Positions 45,507 to 54,323 are shown, counted from the first letter of the stretch. The stretch: 64,000 bases of DNA from Codonopsis lanceolata (GCA_013146195.2 CM028378.1:7493350-7557349); one strand, 5' to 3'. The notes: generated by a model not told the origin, from the sequence alone. Made by a program: numbers and translations.

Positions 45507-48185
45507 GACCGAATCAGTCTAGGTTACCAAGTTGGTTGGCATGATTCTAACTTAGTCGTGGTGTGATCTGTGCTCTCATCCATTTGAAGTACTACTTTAG
45601 TTATTGGTGCAGTGCTCCAAAATCATCAAAAGTGTATTACTTAACATTAACGTGTTTAAGTATCTACTGAATTAACGTGTTTTGTTAAGACGCTAAACCC
45701 ACATCAAGTACAATCAAGCCTAGCAAACAATAAATAAAGATCCTCCAGCCAATTGGATTTGAGATGAACCAACGGACTTTAAGATGGTATGTCTCTACAC
45801 ATACAAGTCAACCGCCCTATTCTTTCTCCATGTCTTCTGAACCAATGAGTTCTAGTTGTAAGCCTCAAGTCCACCTACACTACACGTGAAGAGGCGTGTT
45901 GAGCCACTAAACCAATGTCGGGTACAAGCAAGCCCATCAATGATTAAAAATTAAAAAAAAATTGTATTCCATTTTAATCAATAGAATTCTAAAATTATAA
46001 AACCATCCTAGGATTTTATACACGGTCAGATCAGTCACCTTCGTGTAATATGCGCTTCCTAGGCCACTATTTGAATGATTGGAGTTACATGGACGAAAGG
46101 ATCCTAGAAACCGCCGGTTCAACTAGGGTTCTGAGGTTACAGTTAGAAAAGTTAATTAAGATACTTTTCTAGATAAGATTGGCTTGCTATATGTACTAAG
46201 AGTTGGTTTCATTCATGTGATATTAGGTCCTACGGAGTTCATTACAGTGTACAATGCTCTCAAAAGCTGGAAGGTAAGTTTATTTAAAGGGAAATCTTCA
46301 AGTTAAACTTGTTGGATGAGTTTTTCTGATGCATTTGGTGTTTTGAATTATTATAGGCAATCTTCGAGAAATTTGATAGTGATCACAGTGGCAAGATTAG
46401 TATCAAAGAACTAGGAGGTGCCCTCGGAAGCCTTGGATTTGCAGTGCCGAGTCAAGTTTTGGAATTATTGGTCACAAAGTATGGTTGCGGTTTTGAAAAT
46501 GATAAAGGCATTGAATACGACAATTTCATCGAGTATGTTTTCTTACATACATTGTAGCTCTGTTTTATTTTCTTAATCTCATTTTTTCCATATACGTTAT
46601 ATGTATATTCTCTTAGCAGTTGTTCATGTTGTTTTGTTTTGTTTTGTGTTTCCCCGTTTCAGGTGTTGTTTGATTGTCAAGGTACTACTATCTTTTTTAC
46701 ATTCTAGTATTTGTTCTTACCATTTTTATTGATACTTATATATGTAATCTTTGAATCATGGTATATTTGCACTTCGATAATCTTGCAGGGATTAAGCGAC
46801 AAGTTTAAGGAGAAGGACACCACGTTCAACGGCTCCATAACTTTGACAATCGAGTCATTCTTGTTGACCATCTTACCCTTCATAACTCCAGAAGAACCTA
46901 CTCCCCCACCACCAACAACCCCGGCACAACCTACTTATCCACAATCATCAACACATCACTACCCTCCACAACCACAAAGACAGAATAGCACCTCAAACTC
47001 TTCTTCCTACCCTCCTCCTCCAGCACCTTATCCCAGCCCATTTGCGGCTGTTGTCCCATCCCGTGTCGTGTTCCCGCCAGGCACAGATCCTAATGCGGTG
47101 GCGTGTTTCCACGTGGCCGACCAGAATGGGGAAGGGCTTATTGATGATGTGGAGCTTCAAAAGGGATTGTCTTTATACCACCATACCTTCAACATCCGTA
47201 CAGTTCGCCTACTCATTTTCATCCACACCAACTTTTCCACTGTCATGAAGATCGGTAACATTTTCTCTCATACACCTTAGTTTACTAGTTCGATATGGCT
47301 TTGTAATTGAAAAGTTGGTTTTATATTGTTGGCAAAAGTACTGAGATTGGTTTAAATTCATGCGAAAATAGGTCCAACGGAATTCATTACCTTGTATAAT
47401 TCTCTTAAAAGCTGGAAGGTAAGTTTGTTTAGTGGGAGAGCTTTCAGTTTAATACTCATTTTCTTTTCTTTATGGTTTGGTTAGTTGCTGATGCATTTGA
47501 GTTTGCATTATTATAGGCAATCTTCGAGAAATTTGATAGCGATCATAGTGGCAAGATTGGTGTCACAGAACTCGCTGGAGCACTCGGAAACCTTGGATTT
47601 GCAGTCCCAGATTCGGTTTTAGATTCATTGATCGCAAAGTTTGGTAGTGAAAATGACAAGGGCATTCAATACGACAATTTCATCGAGTACGTTTATTTAC
47701 TTACATATATTGTAGTTCCATTTCATGTTATTATGTATATTTTCTCGACAGTTATTTATCTAACGTTGTTCTTTTTGGTGTTTCTCATTAATCTTAGGTG
47801 TTGTTTGATTGTTAAGGTACGACCTCTTTATTCTTTACATTCCACTATTTATAAATTGACAAAAAACTTGAGTAAGACAGTCTTACGGATATTTTTTATA
47901 AAACGGATCATCTTACCTGATTTACTATGTGTTGGTGGGTTAAATTGGGTGAGAGTGGGGCTCCGTCTTACGAATTAAAATCCATAAGACGGTGTTACAG
48001 GAGACATACTCTTATAAATGTATTTGTGTATATGGTTAATCTTTGAATTATAATATACGAGCGATTCGATTATCTTACAGGGACTAACGGATATGTTCAA
48101 GGAGAAGGACATTGGGCTCACCGGCTCGGTAACTTTCGTATACGAGCCCTTCTTGTTGTCGGTCTTACCATTCGTAACCGTATAG
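31876..48185 (+). CDS. Seven-module penta-EF-hand calcium-binding protein (CML49/CML50-like concatemer), 29 exons
   Basis: Joining 29 exons gives 5,052 nt, an exact multiple of three, with no internal stop: 1,683 residues. Exons: 31876-32452, 34270-34316, 34403-34578, 34686-34704, 34817-35246, 36840-36886, 37037-37212, 37654-37672, 37780-38197, 40363-40409, 40558-40733, 40994-41012, 41632-42094, 43161-43207, 43339-43514, 43604-43622, 43734-44160, 44413-44459, 44548-44723, 44844-44862, 44982-45459, 46227-46273, 46357-46532, 46663-46681, 46789-47254, 47372-47418, 47517-47686, 47798-47816, 48081-48185. All introns are GT-AG. The start (AAAAAAATGGCC) opens MAGYPP, as in CML49/50. A 119-residue P/Q/Y-rich head precedes seven modules starting near residues 120, 344, 564, 799, 1022, 1262 and 1498. 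Each has a canonical EF loop (ADQNGEGLIDDVE type), a GPTEF helix, a second canonical loop (DSDHSGKI type) and degenerate hands ending in LLTILPF. In this family single-module proteins bind calcium and dimerise through the last EF-hand. The product is probably cytosolic or membrane-peripheral; no signal peptide or membrane segment is visible. The gene model is inference from splice signals and homology. Confidence 0.85.
32233..34921 (+). other. Module 1 of the penta-EF-hand array
   Basis: It is built from exon 1 (from 32233), exons 2-4 and the first 105 nt of exon 5. First EF loop ADQNGEGLIDDAE has D, N, E, G, I, D and E at canonical positions. Second loop DSNHSGKIHVTE is also canonical, with N at position 3. 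The last hand (KEKDTTLSGSVT) is degenerate. It is preceded by the long proline/glutamine-rich head, which internal modules lack. Intron 1 is 1,817 bp. Confidence 0.85.
32453..34269 (+). other. Intron 1 of the seven-module gene
   Basis: 1,817 bp, GT-AG, AT-rich. It contains an open stretch near 33559-33834 with repeated GTGGTCGAC boxes and a fold-back near 34013-34048 (AAATGACCAAGTCA / TGACTTGGCCATTT). No recognised coding domain. Confidence 0.6.
35440..36737. mobile_element. MULE-type non-autonomous transposon in intron 5, 1298 bp, perfect 9-bp TSD
   Basis: Inverted ends of about 120 bp start GGCTTAATTCTTTATTTGGT on the left and, reverse-complemented, GGCTTAATTATTTATTTGAT on the right. They are flanked by identical 9-bp duplications AAATATATT (35431-35439 and 36738-36746). 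Nine-base duplications with long terminal inverted repeats are diagnostic of Mutator-like elements. The inside is not transposase. It has a tandem duplication (about 35918-36148) and a frame at 36288-36488 (plus) that may be captured host sequence. Confidence 0.85.
35918..36148. repeat. Two-copy tandem duplication inside the intron-5 MULE
   Basis: Two copies of about 110 bp start TCGTACGAGGAAAGAAA at about 35918 and 36031. Each runs through AACAACAGATCTATATAT and GGGTTTTCGATTTTG. The copies differ by small indels. Confidence 0.75.
37225..37545. repeat. Repeat insertion in intron 7 (GGGTCAA-type)
   Basis: The stretch contains several GGGT(C/T)/GACCCG boxes in both orientations (GGGTCAAAATC, GATCGACCCG, TTCAACCCG, GGGTCAATATG). 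This pattern is seen in short non-autonomous DNA transposons of plants. Intron 7 (37213-37653) is longer than the equivalent introns of other modules by about this length. Confidence 0.45.
38441..38672. mobile_element. Stowaway-like MITE in intron 9
   Basis: It begins ACTCTCCTATTTTTCAAATAATTG and ends with CAGTTATTTGTAAACGGAGTGAGT. The ends pair as degenerate terminal inverted repeats of the CTCCCTCCGTT class (Tc1/mariner-derived). About 230 bp, no coding. A related sequence occurs in intron 12 (about 41025-41255). Confidence 0.55.
38706..38941. mobile_element. Second Stowaway-like MITE in intron 9
   Basis: It starts ACTCCCTCCGTTCCTATTAA and ends near CATTTTGAACCAGGGGATA. The CTCCCTCCGTTCC end is the classic Stowaway signature. 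The right end is degenerate. Confidence 0.55.
38963..39429. mobile_element. PIF/Harbinger-type (Tourist-like) MITE in intron 9
   Basis: The left end GAGGGCATCCTCAATGCAG pairs with the right end AAATGAGGATGCGC. GCATCCTCA ends are common in Tourist-like elements. The body has subterminal GTTCTT/AAGAAC-type boxes and no transposase. The TAA-type target duplication was not resolved. Confidence 0.55.
39888..40305. mobile_element. Nested MITE pair in intron 9
   Basis: Outer ends TATACTCCCTTTGTGACAAA and TTTGGGAAGGAGGAATATAA form Stowaway-like inverted repeats. Inside it, a second element (about 39960-40110) has strong inverted ends: GGTCACTCAAAATGTGCAC pairs with GTGCACATTTTGAGTGGCC, extending about 40 bp. 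So one MITE is inserted into another. Confidence 0.65.
41262..41595. mobile_element. Second copy of the nested MITE pair, in intron 12
   Basis: The outer part begins TTACTCTTTCGTTTTCTAAAT and ends GAAAATGAAGGGATTATA. The inner element (about 41326-41460) is a diverged copy of the inner element at 39960-40110: GTTACTCAAAATGGGCACT..., ACATATTTTGAATAGCCCT. The same nested order appears in intron 9. Confidence 0.55.
41875..43838 (+). other. Module 4 of the penta-EF-hand array
   Basis: Exons 13-17, after a 46-residue linker rich in YPPSYPPPP and HTYPPPP. EF loops: ADQNGEGLIDDVE and DSDHSGKIDFVE. Position 9 of the second loop is aspartate, as in single-module CML49/50 proteins, whereas modules 1-3 have histidine. 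The later segment has KYGCGCENDKGVEYDNF. Confidence 0.85.
42222..42790. repeat. Fragmented Stowaway-like repeats in intron 13
   Basis: Several CTCC(C/A)TNNGTTCC boxes and their complements (GGAACGGAG near 42497, 42703 and 42760) occur with AAGAGTTC motifs. They indicate overlapping MITE fragments. Individual borders cannot be drawn reliably. Confidence 0.5.
43941..45086 (+). other. Module 5 of the penta-EF-hand array
   Basis: Exons 17-21, after a 34-residue linker with a run of prolines (PPPPPPSPCPPP). EF loops: ADQNGEGLIDDVE and DSDHSGKIDFVE. It pairs with module 4 in loop sequence and in the intron text just before exons 15 and 19, which points to a recent 4/5 duplication. This is the most compact module, with introns of about 90-250 bp. 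Confidence 0.85.
45240..46893 (+). other. Module 6 of the penta-EF-hand array
   Basis: Exons 21-25, after a 51-residue linker, the longest. EF loops: ADQNGEGFIDAVE and DSDHSGKISIKE (serine at position 9). A (CT)n tract (about 45469-45499) sits just inside intron 21. The structural segment has KYGCGFENDKGIEYDNF. Confidence 0.85.
47035..48185 (+). other. Module 7 (C-terminal) of the penta-EF-hand array
   Basis: Exons 25-29, after a 47-residue linker. EF loops: ADQNGEGLIDDVE and DSDHSGKIGVTE. Exon 27 is 6 nt shorter than its paralogues, lacking the CG after KFG, so the frame is kept. The last exon ends FVYEPFLLSVLPFVTV-stop. Its VTFVYE block is closer to the ancestral single-module C-terminus (TFTYES type) than the TLTIES of modules 1-6. 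This is the only module with a stop codon. Confidence 0.85.
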
Positions 48186-48302
48186 GGGATGAAATGCTCT
48201 TCTATGGAGCTGAAGTTGGTTCGGGTACTAGGGTTTCATATCGCACCGGGAACCATGGATGTTTTATTTTGCTATTAGAACTAAAAAGAGTGAAGGCAGG
48301 TG

Positions 48303-48441
48303 AATAAAAACTCTCGTTTGGAGTTGAAGAAAGTTTGAGTTTCATGTAATACTTATTTTTCTATATTGTTTCTTGAAAATAAGTGTGATTTGTAATGTTT
48401 GGCTTTGTTCTGGTCTACTAAGGTTACTACCACTGAATAAA
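48303..48441 (+). terminator. Candidate polyadenylation signals of the seven-module gene
   Basis: AATAAA occurs at 48303-48308, 118 bases after the stop, and again at 48436-48441. No such signal paired with a stop codon is evident at the ends of modules 1-6. Confidence 0.55.
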
Positions 48442-48502
48442 TTTGGAGTTGAGGAATGCTTATCTCTCTTTTTTTTCTTCTATAGTGATTCTTTTTTATA
48501 AC

Positions 48503-48983
48503 ACTAGCAGAATCGCACATGTCACACGTGTTTCGCACGTGGTTATATTGTTAATCTTGTGCACTACTTTCATCAAGTATTACCTACTTTTATATTTTGA
48601 AACCTTCCATCTGAGATAGAATCCCTATCTAGACGTAAGGGAGGAAGGATCCCCCTAAAAGATAAAAGGAAAAACTGCAGGACGGTCCTTTCTCTTAAAT
48701 ATTTAACCATTTAAGTATCTTGTTTTTTCTCAACTGCTAAAGTTTAATTTTGTTAAATTTTTCTTAAATGCCCGTAAAAGAGAAAGAACGACATCAATAT
48801 GCAGGGGTGAAGAGTAAAGAGGGTGGGAAGATAGGGTGGTGAAAATGAACACATGTGTCTTCACCATCACCCTATCTTTCCACTCTCTTTCTTCTTTATT
48901 TATCGACTCCGTTCGACTAAATAAACATTTCAATTATCTTCTTCTTCTTCTTCATTGTGCTCGTGTGCGTGATTCTGCTAGTT
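48503..48983. mobile_element. MITE downstream of the gene
   Basis: The left end ACTAGCAGAATCGCACATG pairs with the reverse complement of the right end, ACTAGCAGAATCACGCACA. About 480 bp. It contains a strong hairpin at 48810-48890 (GGGAAGATAGGGTGGTGAA paired with TTCACCATCACCCTATCTTT). The right border may coincide with the start of the neighbouring LTR fragment, so it is uncertain by some bases. Confidence 0.55.
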
Positions 48984-49692
48984 CCAATGGCTCAGAAATA
49001 GGTTGAAGGGGGTTAATAGCCTGTTTAAAATATAATAATTTTCTTTGAAAAGATAGCAAATTTTAACAAATCTATACAATGTAATGGAAAATACTAATGA
49101 TGATACATGCTCCTTCTATGAAATGATGCTAAGGAACAAGTTAAGCAAATATTGAAAGAATAAAGAAATGCAAACACAAACAAATGAACACAAGTATTTA
49201 AAGTGGTTCGCACTTAGAAAAGTCCAACGTCCACTACCAAGATGGTGAATATTGGAACTTCAAATGTGCAATATTTTATCCACCAAAAAGACAACAATAA
49301 AATGATCACTAATGGATTATACGTGTACAAAATACTATTGACCAAGTGTTTGTTAAGTTAATCGCACTCGCGCTATAGAGTCAGATTTTAATAAATACAA
49401 AAAGAGCTAATTAATAGAATAGAATCTAAGTGTTGAGCTCTTCTAAGTATTGAATGTTTGATGATTGATTGATCTCTTGAAAGCGCTTGAAGACTTGAAT
49501 GAATTTGGTAGTTGAAACTCAATATTTGGTGTAGAAAAGAGAGCTTTAAATTCTTCAAGTGTTTCTTAAATATGCAAGAGAGATTGTCGTAGCTGTTGTG
49601 TTTAATCTTCATATCAAAAGTCGGAATGACCTTTGGAGCTTGAGCACGATATTGATTAGGTACAGCTGCAACCTCTTCTTCTTTGACGCACG
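48984..49692 (-). repeat. Sirevirus-like LTR fragment (a different subfamily)
   Basis: On the minus strand the sequence ends with GGCTATTAACCCCCTTCAACC followed by a CATTGGAACTAGCA-like end. This closely parallels the LTR ends at 1399 and 23684 (AGCTATTCAACCCCCC, CATTGGGACCCACA). A second parallel is the block near 49190-49260 (ACACAAGTATTT, CCACTACCAAGATGG). The fragment is cut at 49692 by the copia element that follows. Confidence 0.55.
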
Positions 49693-50587
49693 TGTAAGTG
49701 TGGCTGGGCCTATTGTTTAGGCAGCCCACTTTGGTGAAGCCCAAAACCAAAAGCAACCCGTAAAACCCCGTGTTCACCTCGCCTTTCCCTCTCCCGCTTG
49801 ATCGCAGCTTGTTGCTGTTTGGTGTCATGCTTGGTTCTATTTTCTGGGATCGTGTCTTTGACCCGAGAAAATCCGCCTTTCCAAACCTTGTTCCAATCGC
49901 TCGTTGATTGTTCCCGCCTCGCATTCTTCGCGATTGATTGCCTTGCCTTCGCGGTTGATTGCCGTGGTCGTGCGTATATATACTCCCTCTATCCGCCCCC
50001 TTTGAGATGCGATAGACAAGCACGGTAATCTCTCTCTCTGTGCGCTCTCTCGATTCTTCTTCTCTGCTTCTTATAAGTGGTGAGTGGTGAGGTAATTTCA
50101 AAGGGAAACACACCGTGATTTTGAGGTCTCGATTCGAGAGTTCTGTGAGGGGTAATCGGGTTGTTTTCTTGGGGTTATTCTGTTGGAAGGCTTGAGTTTG
50201 GTTTCACAAAGGAGAAATCCTTGGAACAATTGTCCTTTCGGTGGTGAACTCTTGGTTGGATGCTTTGCTATACTCATGTGTATAGCATTGTGTTGGGGTC
50301 CGAGCCTAGGCAACCATAAGCCCCAGACAGATCGAGTTAGGCTTCGCCAAGGATACTCACGAACGTTATCAACTTGTCGTTTCGTTGCTAATATTCACTC
50401 TCGTTGAGTTTTTACGTGCTATCATCATAATTGCAGTTGTTGTGGAAATAACAATTAGTGTCCGATTATTTCCCTAAACTACATTTGAAAAGTATTAGCT
50501 TGAGTATCGACTTGGGTACCGGTTTTTTGCAAAGTTGGGTGTTGGTTTGAGAATGCTTCGCTTTGGTCGGTGAGCTAAAACATAACA
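49693..50587 (+). repeat. 5' LTR of the copia element
   Basis: Direct repeat of 53262-54161. It contains TATATATACTCCC (about 49975), a plausible TATA region, and a CT-rich segment (50028-50065) as expected near the transcript start. Minus-strand frames across it are antisense artefacts. Confidence 0.8.
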
Positions 50588-50865
50588 AAGGGTATCGAGC
50601 TTTTTGTGTACCACAAACGGAGTCGTTTTTTAATCAAAGGTAGAAATCACGCCGCTGATTTCGGTATCGTGTTCCAAACTTAAACTTTTACTTAGTTTCT
50701 TGTTGGTGAAACTTGTGTTTAGGTTTTAGTTGTTTGGGTTGATCACATTTATATTGCTTCCATTGGCATTGTTGTTTGATTAGTAATATTCCCGATTTTA
50801 AAAGGTTTTTCCATAAAAAAAAATTTTGTGATTTTTTTTTTTATTGTTCCGTTGGTTTTCCAAAA

Positions 50866-52980
50866 ATGGCAAACTCATCATCGCCCTATAATTTGGTACC
50901 CTTTGATGGGAAAACGGATTTTTCTATTTGGCAACGTAAAATGAAGGGCATTTTGATAAAGGAAAAAGTCTTTAAAGCTATAACTTTAAAATTTTCTAAA
51001 ATGAAAAATCGGACGATAGGATCTGAAATGGACGAAGTCGGCTTATTATTCCATACTTTTGAACTTGAATGACTCAAGGTGATAAGGAAGGTTGGTAAAC
51101 CTGGATCTCGCTAAAGAACTTTGGGATAGGCTAGAAGAACTTTATTATGAAAAATCGTTACCTAGCAAATTATATCTCTTGGAATTTTTTTTCGATTCAA
51201 ACTAGACCTTGATAAAGACATGGATGATAATATCGATGTTTTCACTAAGTTAGTTCAAGACATTAAGCAAACCGATAAAAATATTGATGATTACACCGCT
51301 ATTGTTCTTTTAAATGGTATTCCCGATTTTATGTCGACGTGAAATCGCTATTAAGTATGGTAGGGATAATATCACCTCTTGATAAGGTGATTATTGGGTT
51401 AAAAAGCAAAGAATTAGATTTAAAAGTAAATAGGGTAAATCTCAAGCCGGTGAGGTTCATATGGTAAGAGGAAGACAACATGATAGAACAATGGTCAAAA
51501 TGGTGAAGAACAAAATCATGGTCAAAATCGAATTATGGAAACAACAGGGTAGAAGCCAAAGTAGGTCTAAGAATGGATCTAAGAAAAGACTCGCTACAAA
51601 TCGCGTGAATCTGGTCATTTTAAGAAGGATTGCACAAATCCTAAAAAGAAAAGTCAAAATCGAATCATGATAATCAAAAGGATCAGTAATTTGGCCTTGT
51701 GTGAAGATGGTGGTGATGTTTTTATGGTAACTGAGTCTTGTGAAACCAAAGTGAATTATGTGAACTCTATTTCGCATATATGAATGAGTGGGTTATAGAT
51801 TCGCTGCGTGTGCTTTCACATGACACCTTTTAAAAATGTTTTCTCTTCATACAAAGATGTGGAAACTAGAACCGCTTCCTTGGCTAATGGTAAGAATTGT
51901 CAAATTGCCGGAATTGGCAATGTGTGCTTGAAATTTGATTCTCGTATACTTTGACTTTGAAAATGTTAGACACGTGCCCCGATTTGTGTAATAATCTGTC
52001 TCGTGTGCATCATTGGAAGATGATGGGTTAGAGGGTAGATGGGGAAGGGGTGAGATGAAAATTCTAAAAGATAACTTGGTTATTTTCAAAGCCGAAAACG
52101 GCGAAATCAGATGTGCGTGATGTCGCTTCCTCGTGTCTTTTATTGAGAATCATGCAAATGTTGTTAAGAGTGATAAAACAAATTTGATGAATAAAAGCCT
52201 TGGACATCATAGGTTTAGTTTTCCACCTCCTCCCTAGAGAAATACTCTATAAAAAATTCCTTGAGTTGATTCATACGTGGATCTGTTTGTCCTTTGTTAC
52301 CCACTCATGGTGGGAATAGGTTCTTTTCGTTTATCGTTGATGACTTCTCACGAAAAGTCCGGATAGTTTTATTGAAAGAGAAAACCAAGTTTTTGAAAAA
52401 TTTAGAACTTGGAAGATTTTGATTGAAAATCAAACAGTATGAAAATTAAAAGGCTTAGACTGATAGCGGGTTGGAGTTTTGCAACCGTGAGTTTGAGAGA
52501 TTTTGCGCCGAGAGTGGGATTGACCATCAAAAATCTATCCCTTGTAGCCCTCATCGAATGAGGTTGCGCGTATGCGTATGATTCGGATTTTGCTAGACGT
52601 GCAAGGGTCATGCTTGCCACGTCCGTCTTTCCAAATGTTTTGGGAGAGGCAAATAAGGCTGTGTGCCGCCTATGTCATTAATAGGTCTCCTATCCCGCCT
52701 AATGGGAGATGTCCCGAGGTCGTGTTTTCCTAAGTGGAGAAGTTGTTTTTCAAAATTTTAGAGTTTTCTTTGGCCGCTTATATTCATCGAGAGAATAACA
52801 CTTTTGAACCGAGACCGTTAGCGTGTCTTCCTAGTGGTACGCGAGGGTGAGAAAGGTTATAAATTATGGTTAAAAGAGGAACCTGTGTTTTGAAACAATC
52901 ATTAGTAGAGATATTATCTTTTAATGAGATGGAGTTTCCTTGCTTAAATGAACATGTTCTCTCCCCGGCTCCAAATATGG
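50866..52980 (+). pseudogene. Copia gag-protease-integrase remnant
   Basis: An ATG at 50866 opens MANSSSPYNLVPFDG and continues with FSIWQRKMKG and IKEKVFKAI, the classic N-terminus of copia Gag. Frames then break repeatedly. Later pieces are Gag helices (DVFTKLVQDI near 51240), a degenerate zinc knuckle (SGHFKKDCTNP near 51610), a protease start (WVIDS near 51790), integrase pieces (GLEFCNREFERF and GIDHQKS, near 52470-52535) and the end of the integrase region (NEMEFP near 52925). No RT motif (YVDD) follows before the 3' LTR at 53262. Non-functional. Confidence 0.8.
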
Positions 52981-53261
52981 TGGAGCAACCCTGTTGTGAA
53001 GTTCTCTTGTTATGATGTATGTTTCAGTGGATTATTGCCTTGAAAATCCTCGACTTACTTTTGTGTTTGTTGTGGTGTCTCTTCTTCTTACTTTGTGTTA
53101 GAATAAGTTAGATTTGATGCTTACTTTGTGTTTGCTTTCAAGTGTTCTTGTTTCCTACTTTGTGTTGGAACAAGTTCCGTGTATAGCATTATGATGTTCC
53201 CCACTTTGTGTCCACGAGTTCAACGTGATTGACCCTAAGTACTTGTTCCAAGCGTGGAGAT

Positions 53262-54161
53262 TGTAAGTGTGGTCGGGCTCATTGTTTGGGCAGTGTACCA
53301 CTTTGTGGAAGCCCAAAACCAAAAGCAACCCAAACCCCTGTTCATTCAGCCGCCTCTTCCCTCTCCTGCTTGATCGCAGCCATTAATGTTGCCGCTGCTG
53401 GGTGTTCATGGCTTTGGTTCTATTTTCGGGGATCGTGTCTCGACCCGCAAAATCCGCCTCCTTTCCAAACCTTGTTCCAACTGCCTCGTTGATTGTTCCC
53501 CTGCCTGCATTCTTCGCGATTGATTGCCTTGCCTTCGGCGTTGATTGCCGTGGGTCGCGCATATATACTCCCTCTATCCGCCCCTTTGAGATGCGATAGT
53601 ACAAGCACGGTAATCTCTCTCTTTGTGCGCCTCTGATTCTTCTTCTCCTCGCTTCTATAAGTGGTGAGTGGTGAGGTAATTTCAAAGGAAACACACTGTG
53701 ATTTTGAGGTCTCTCGATTCGAGAGTTCTGCGAGGGGTAATCGGGTTGTTTTCTGGGGTTATTCTGCTGAAGGCTTCGAGTTTGGTTTCACAAAGGAGAA
53801 ACTTGGAACAATTGTCCTTTTCTGGTGAACTCTGGTTGGATGCTTTTGCTATACTCATGTATAGCATTGTGTTGTGGGGTCCGAGCCTAGGCAACCATAA
53901 GCCCTGGGAGACGATCGCAGTTAGCTTTTTCTAGCCAAGGATACTCAATAACGCTATCTCACATGCTCGCTTCGCTAATATTCACTGCTCGCCAGGCTAT
54001 CATCATAATTGCAGTTGTTGTGGAAATAACAATTAGTGTCCAGATTATTTCAAACTACATTTGAAAAGTATTAGCTTGAGTATCGACTGTAATCGGTTTT
54101 TGCAAAGTCAGCCGTTGGTTCGAGAATGCTTCCGCTTTGGTCGGTGAGCTAAAACATAACA
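53262..54161 (+). repeat. 3' LTR of the copia element
   Basis: Direct repeat of the 5' LTR with numerous small indels. Preceded by a short tract of repeated TACTTTGTGTT boxes (about 53086-53215) that are not in the 5' LTR. Confidence 0.8.
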
Positions 54162-54323
54162 AACATTTGTAGGACTAAGTCTACCAGTACAAGATGTCTA
54201 TTGGTAATGTATTTGAATAGCACCGACTGTGTCCGGGGTCAATGTACAAGAATCGCTAGTCTGTTGATTATCATATAAGAGTAGGACTAAGACTCCTGAC
54301 TCATCTAGTCTACACCTATGCGA

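Larger units (their letters stand above)
49693..54161 (+). mobile_element. Ty1/copia retrotransposon with paired LTRs, pol truncated
   Basis: Direct LTRs of 895 bp (49693-50587) and 900 bp (53262-54161) both start TGTAAGTGTGG and end AAAACATAACA. GGGTATCGAGC (about 50590-50600) next to the 5' LTR resembles the tRNA-iMet primer-binding site with one base missing. GTGGAGAT precedes the 3' LTR as a purine tract. The 2.67-kb interior holds gag, protease and integrase remnants; RT and RNase H are absent. Flanking 5-mers (gcacg, aacat) do not match, so a target duplication is not evident. Confidence 0.8.

Noticed and set aside
31876..48185. Seven separate tandem calcium-binding genes
   Set aside because: Modules 1-6 have no stop codon, no polyadenylation signal paired with a stop, and no promoter/ATG at the next module. 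Last-exon and first-exon sequences are continuous, and the whole chain keeps frame.
49388..50113. 241-residue minus-strand frame
   Set aside because: It spans two different LTRs, shows no protein family features, and lies antisense to the copia 5' LTR.
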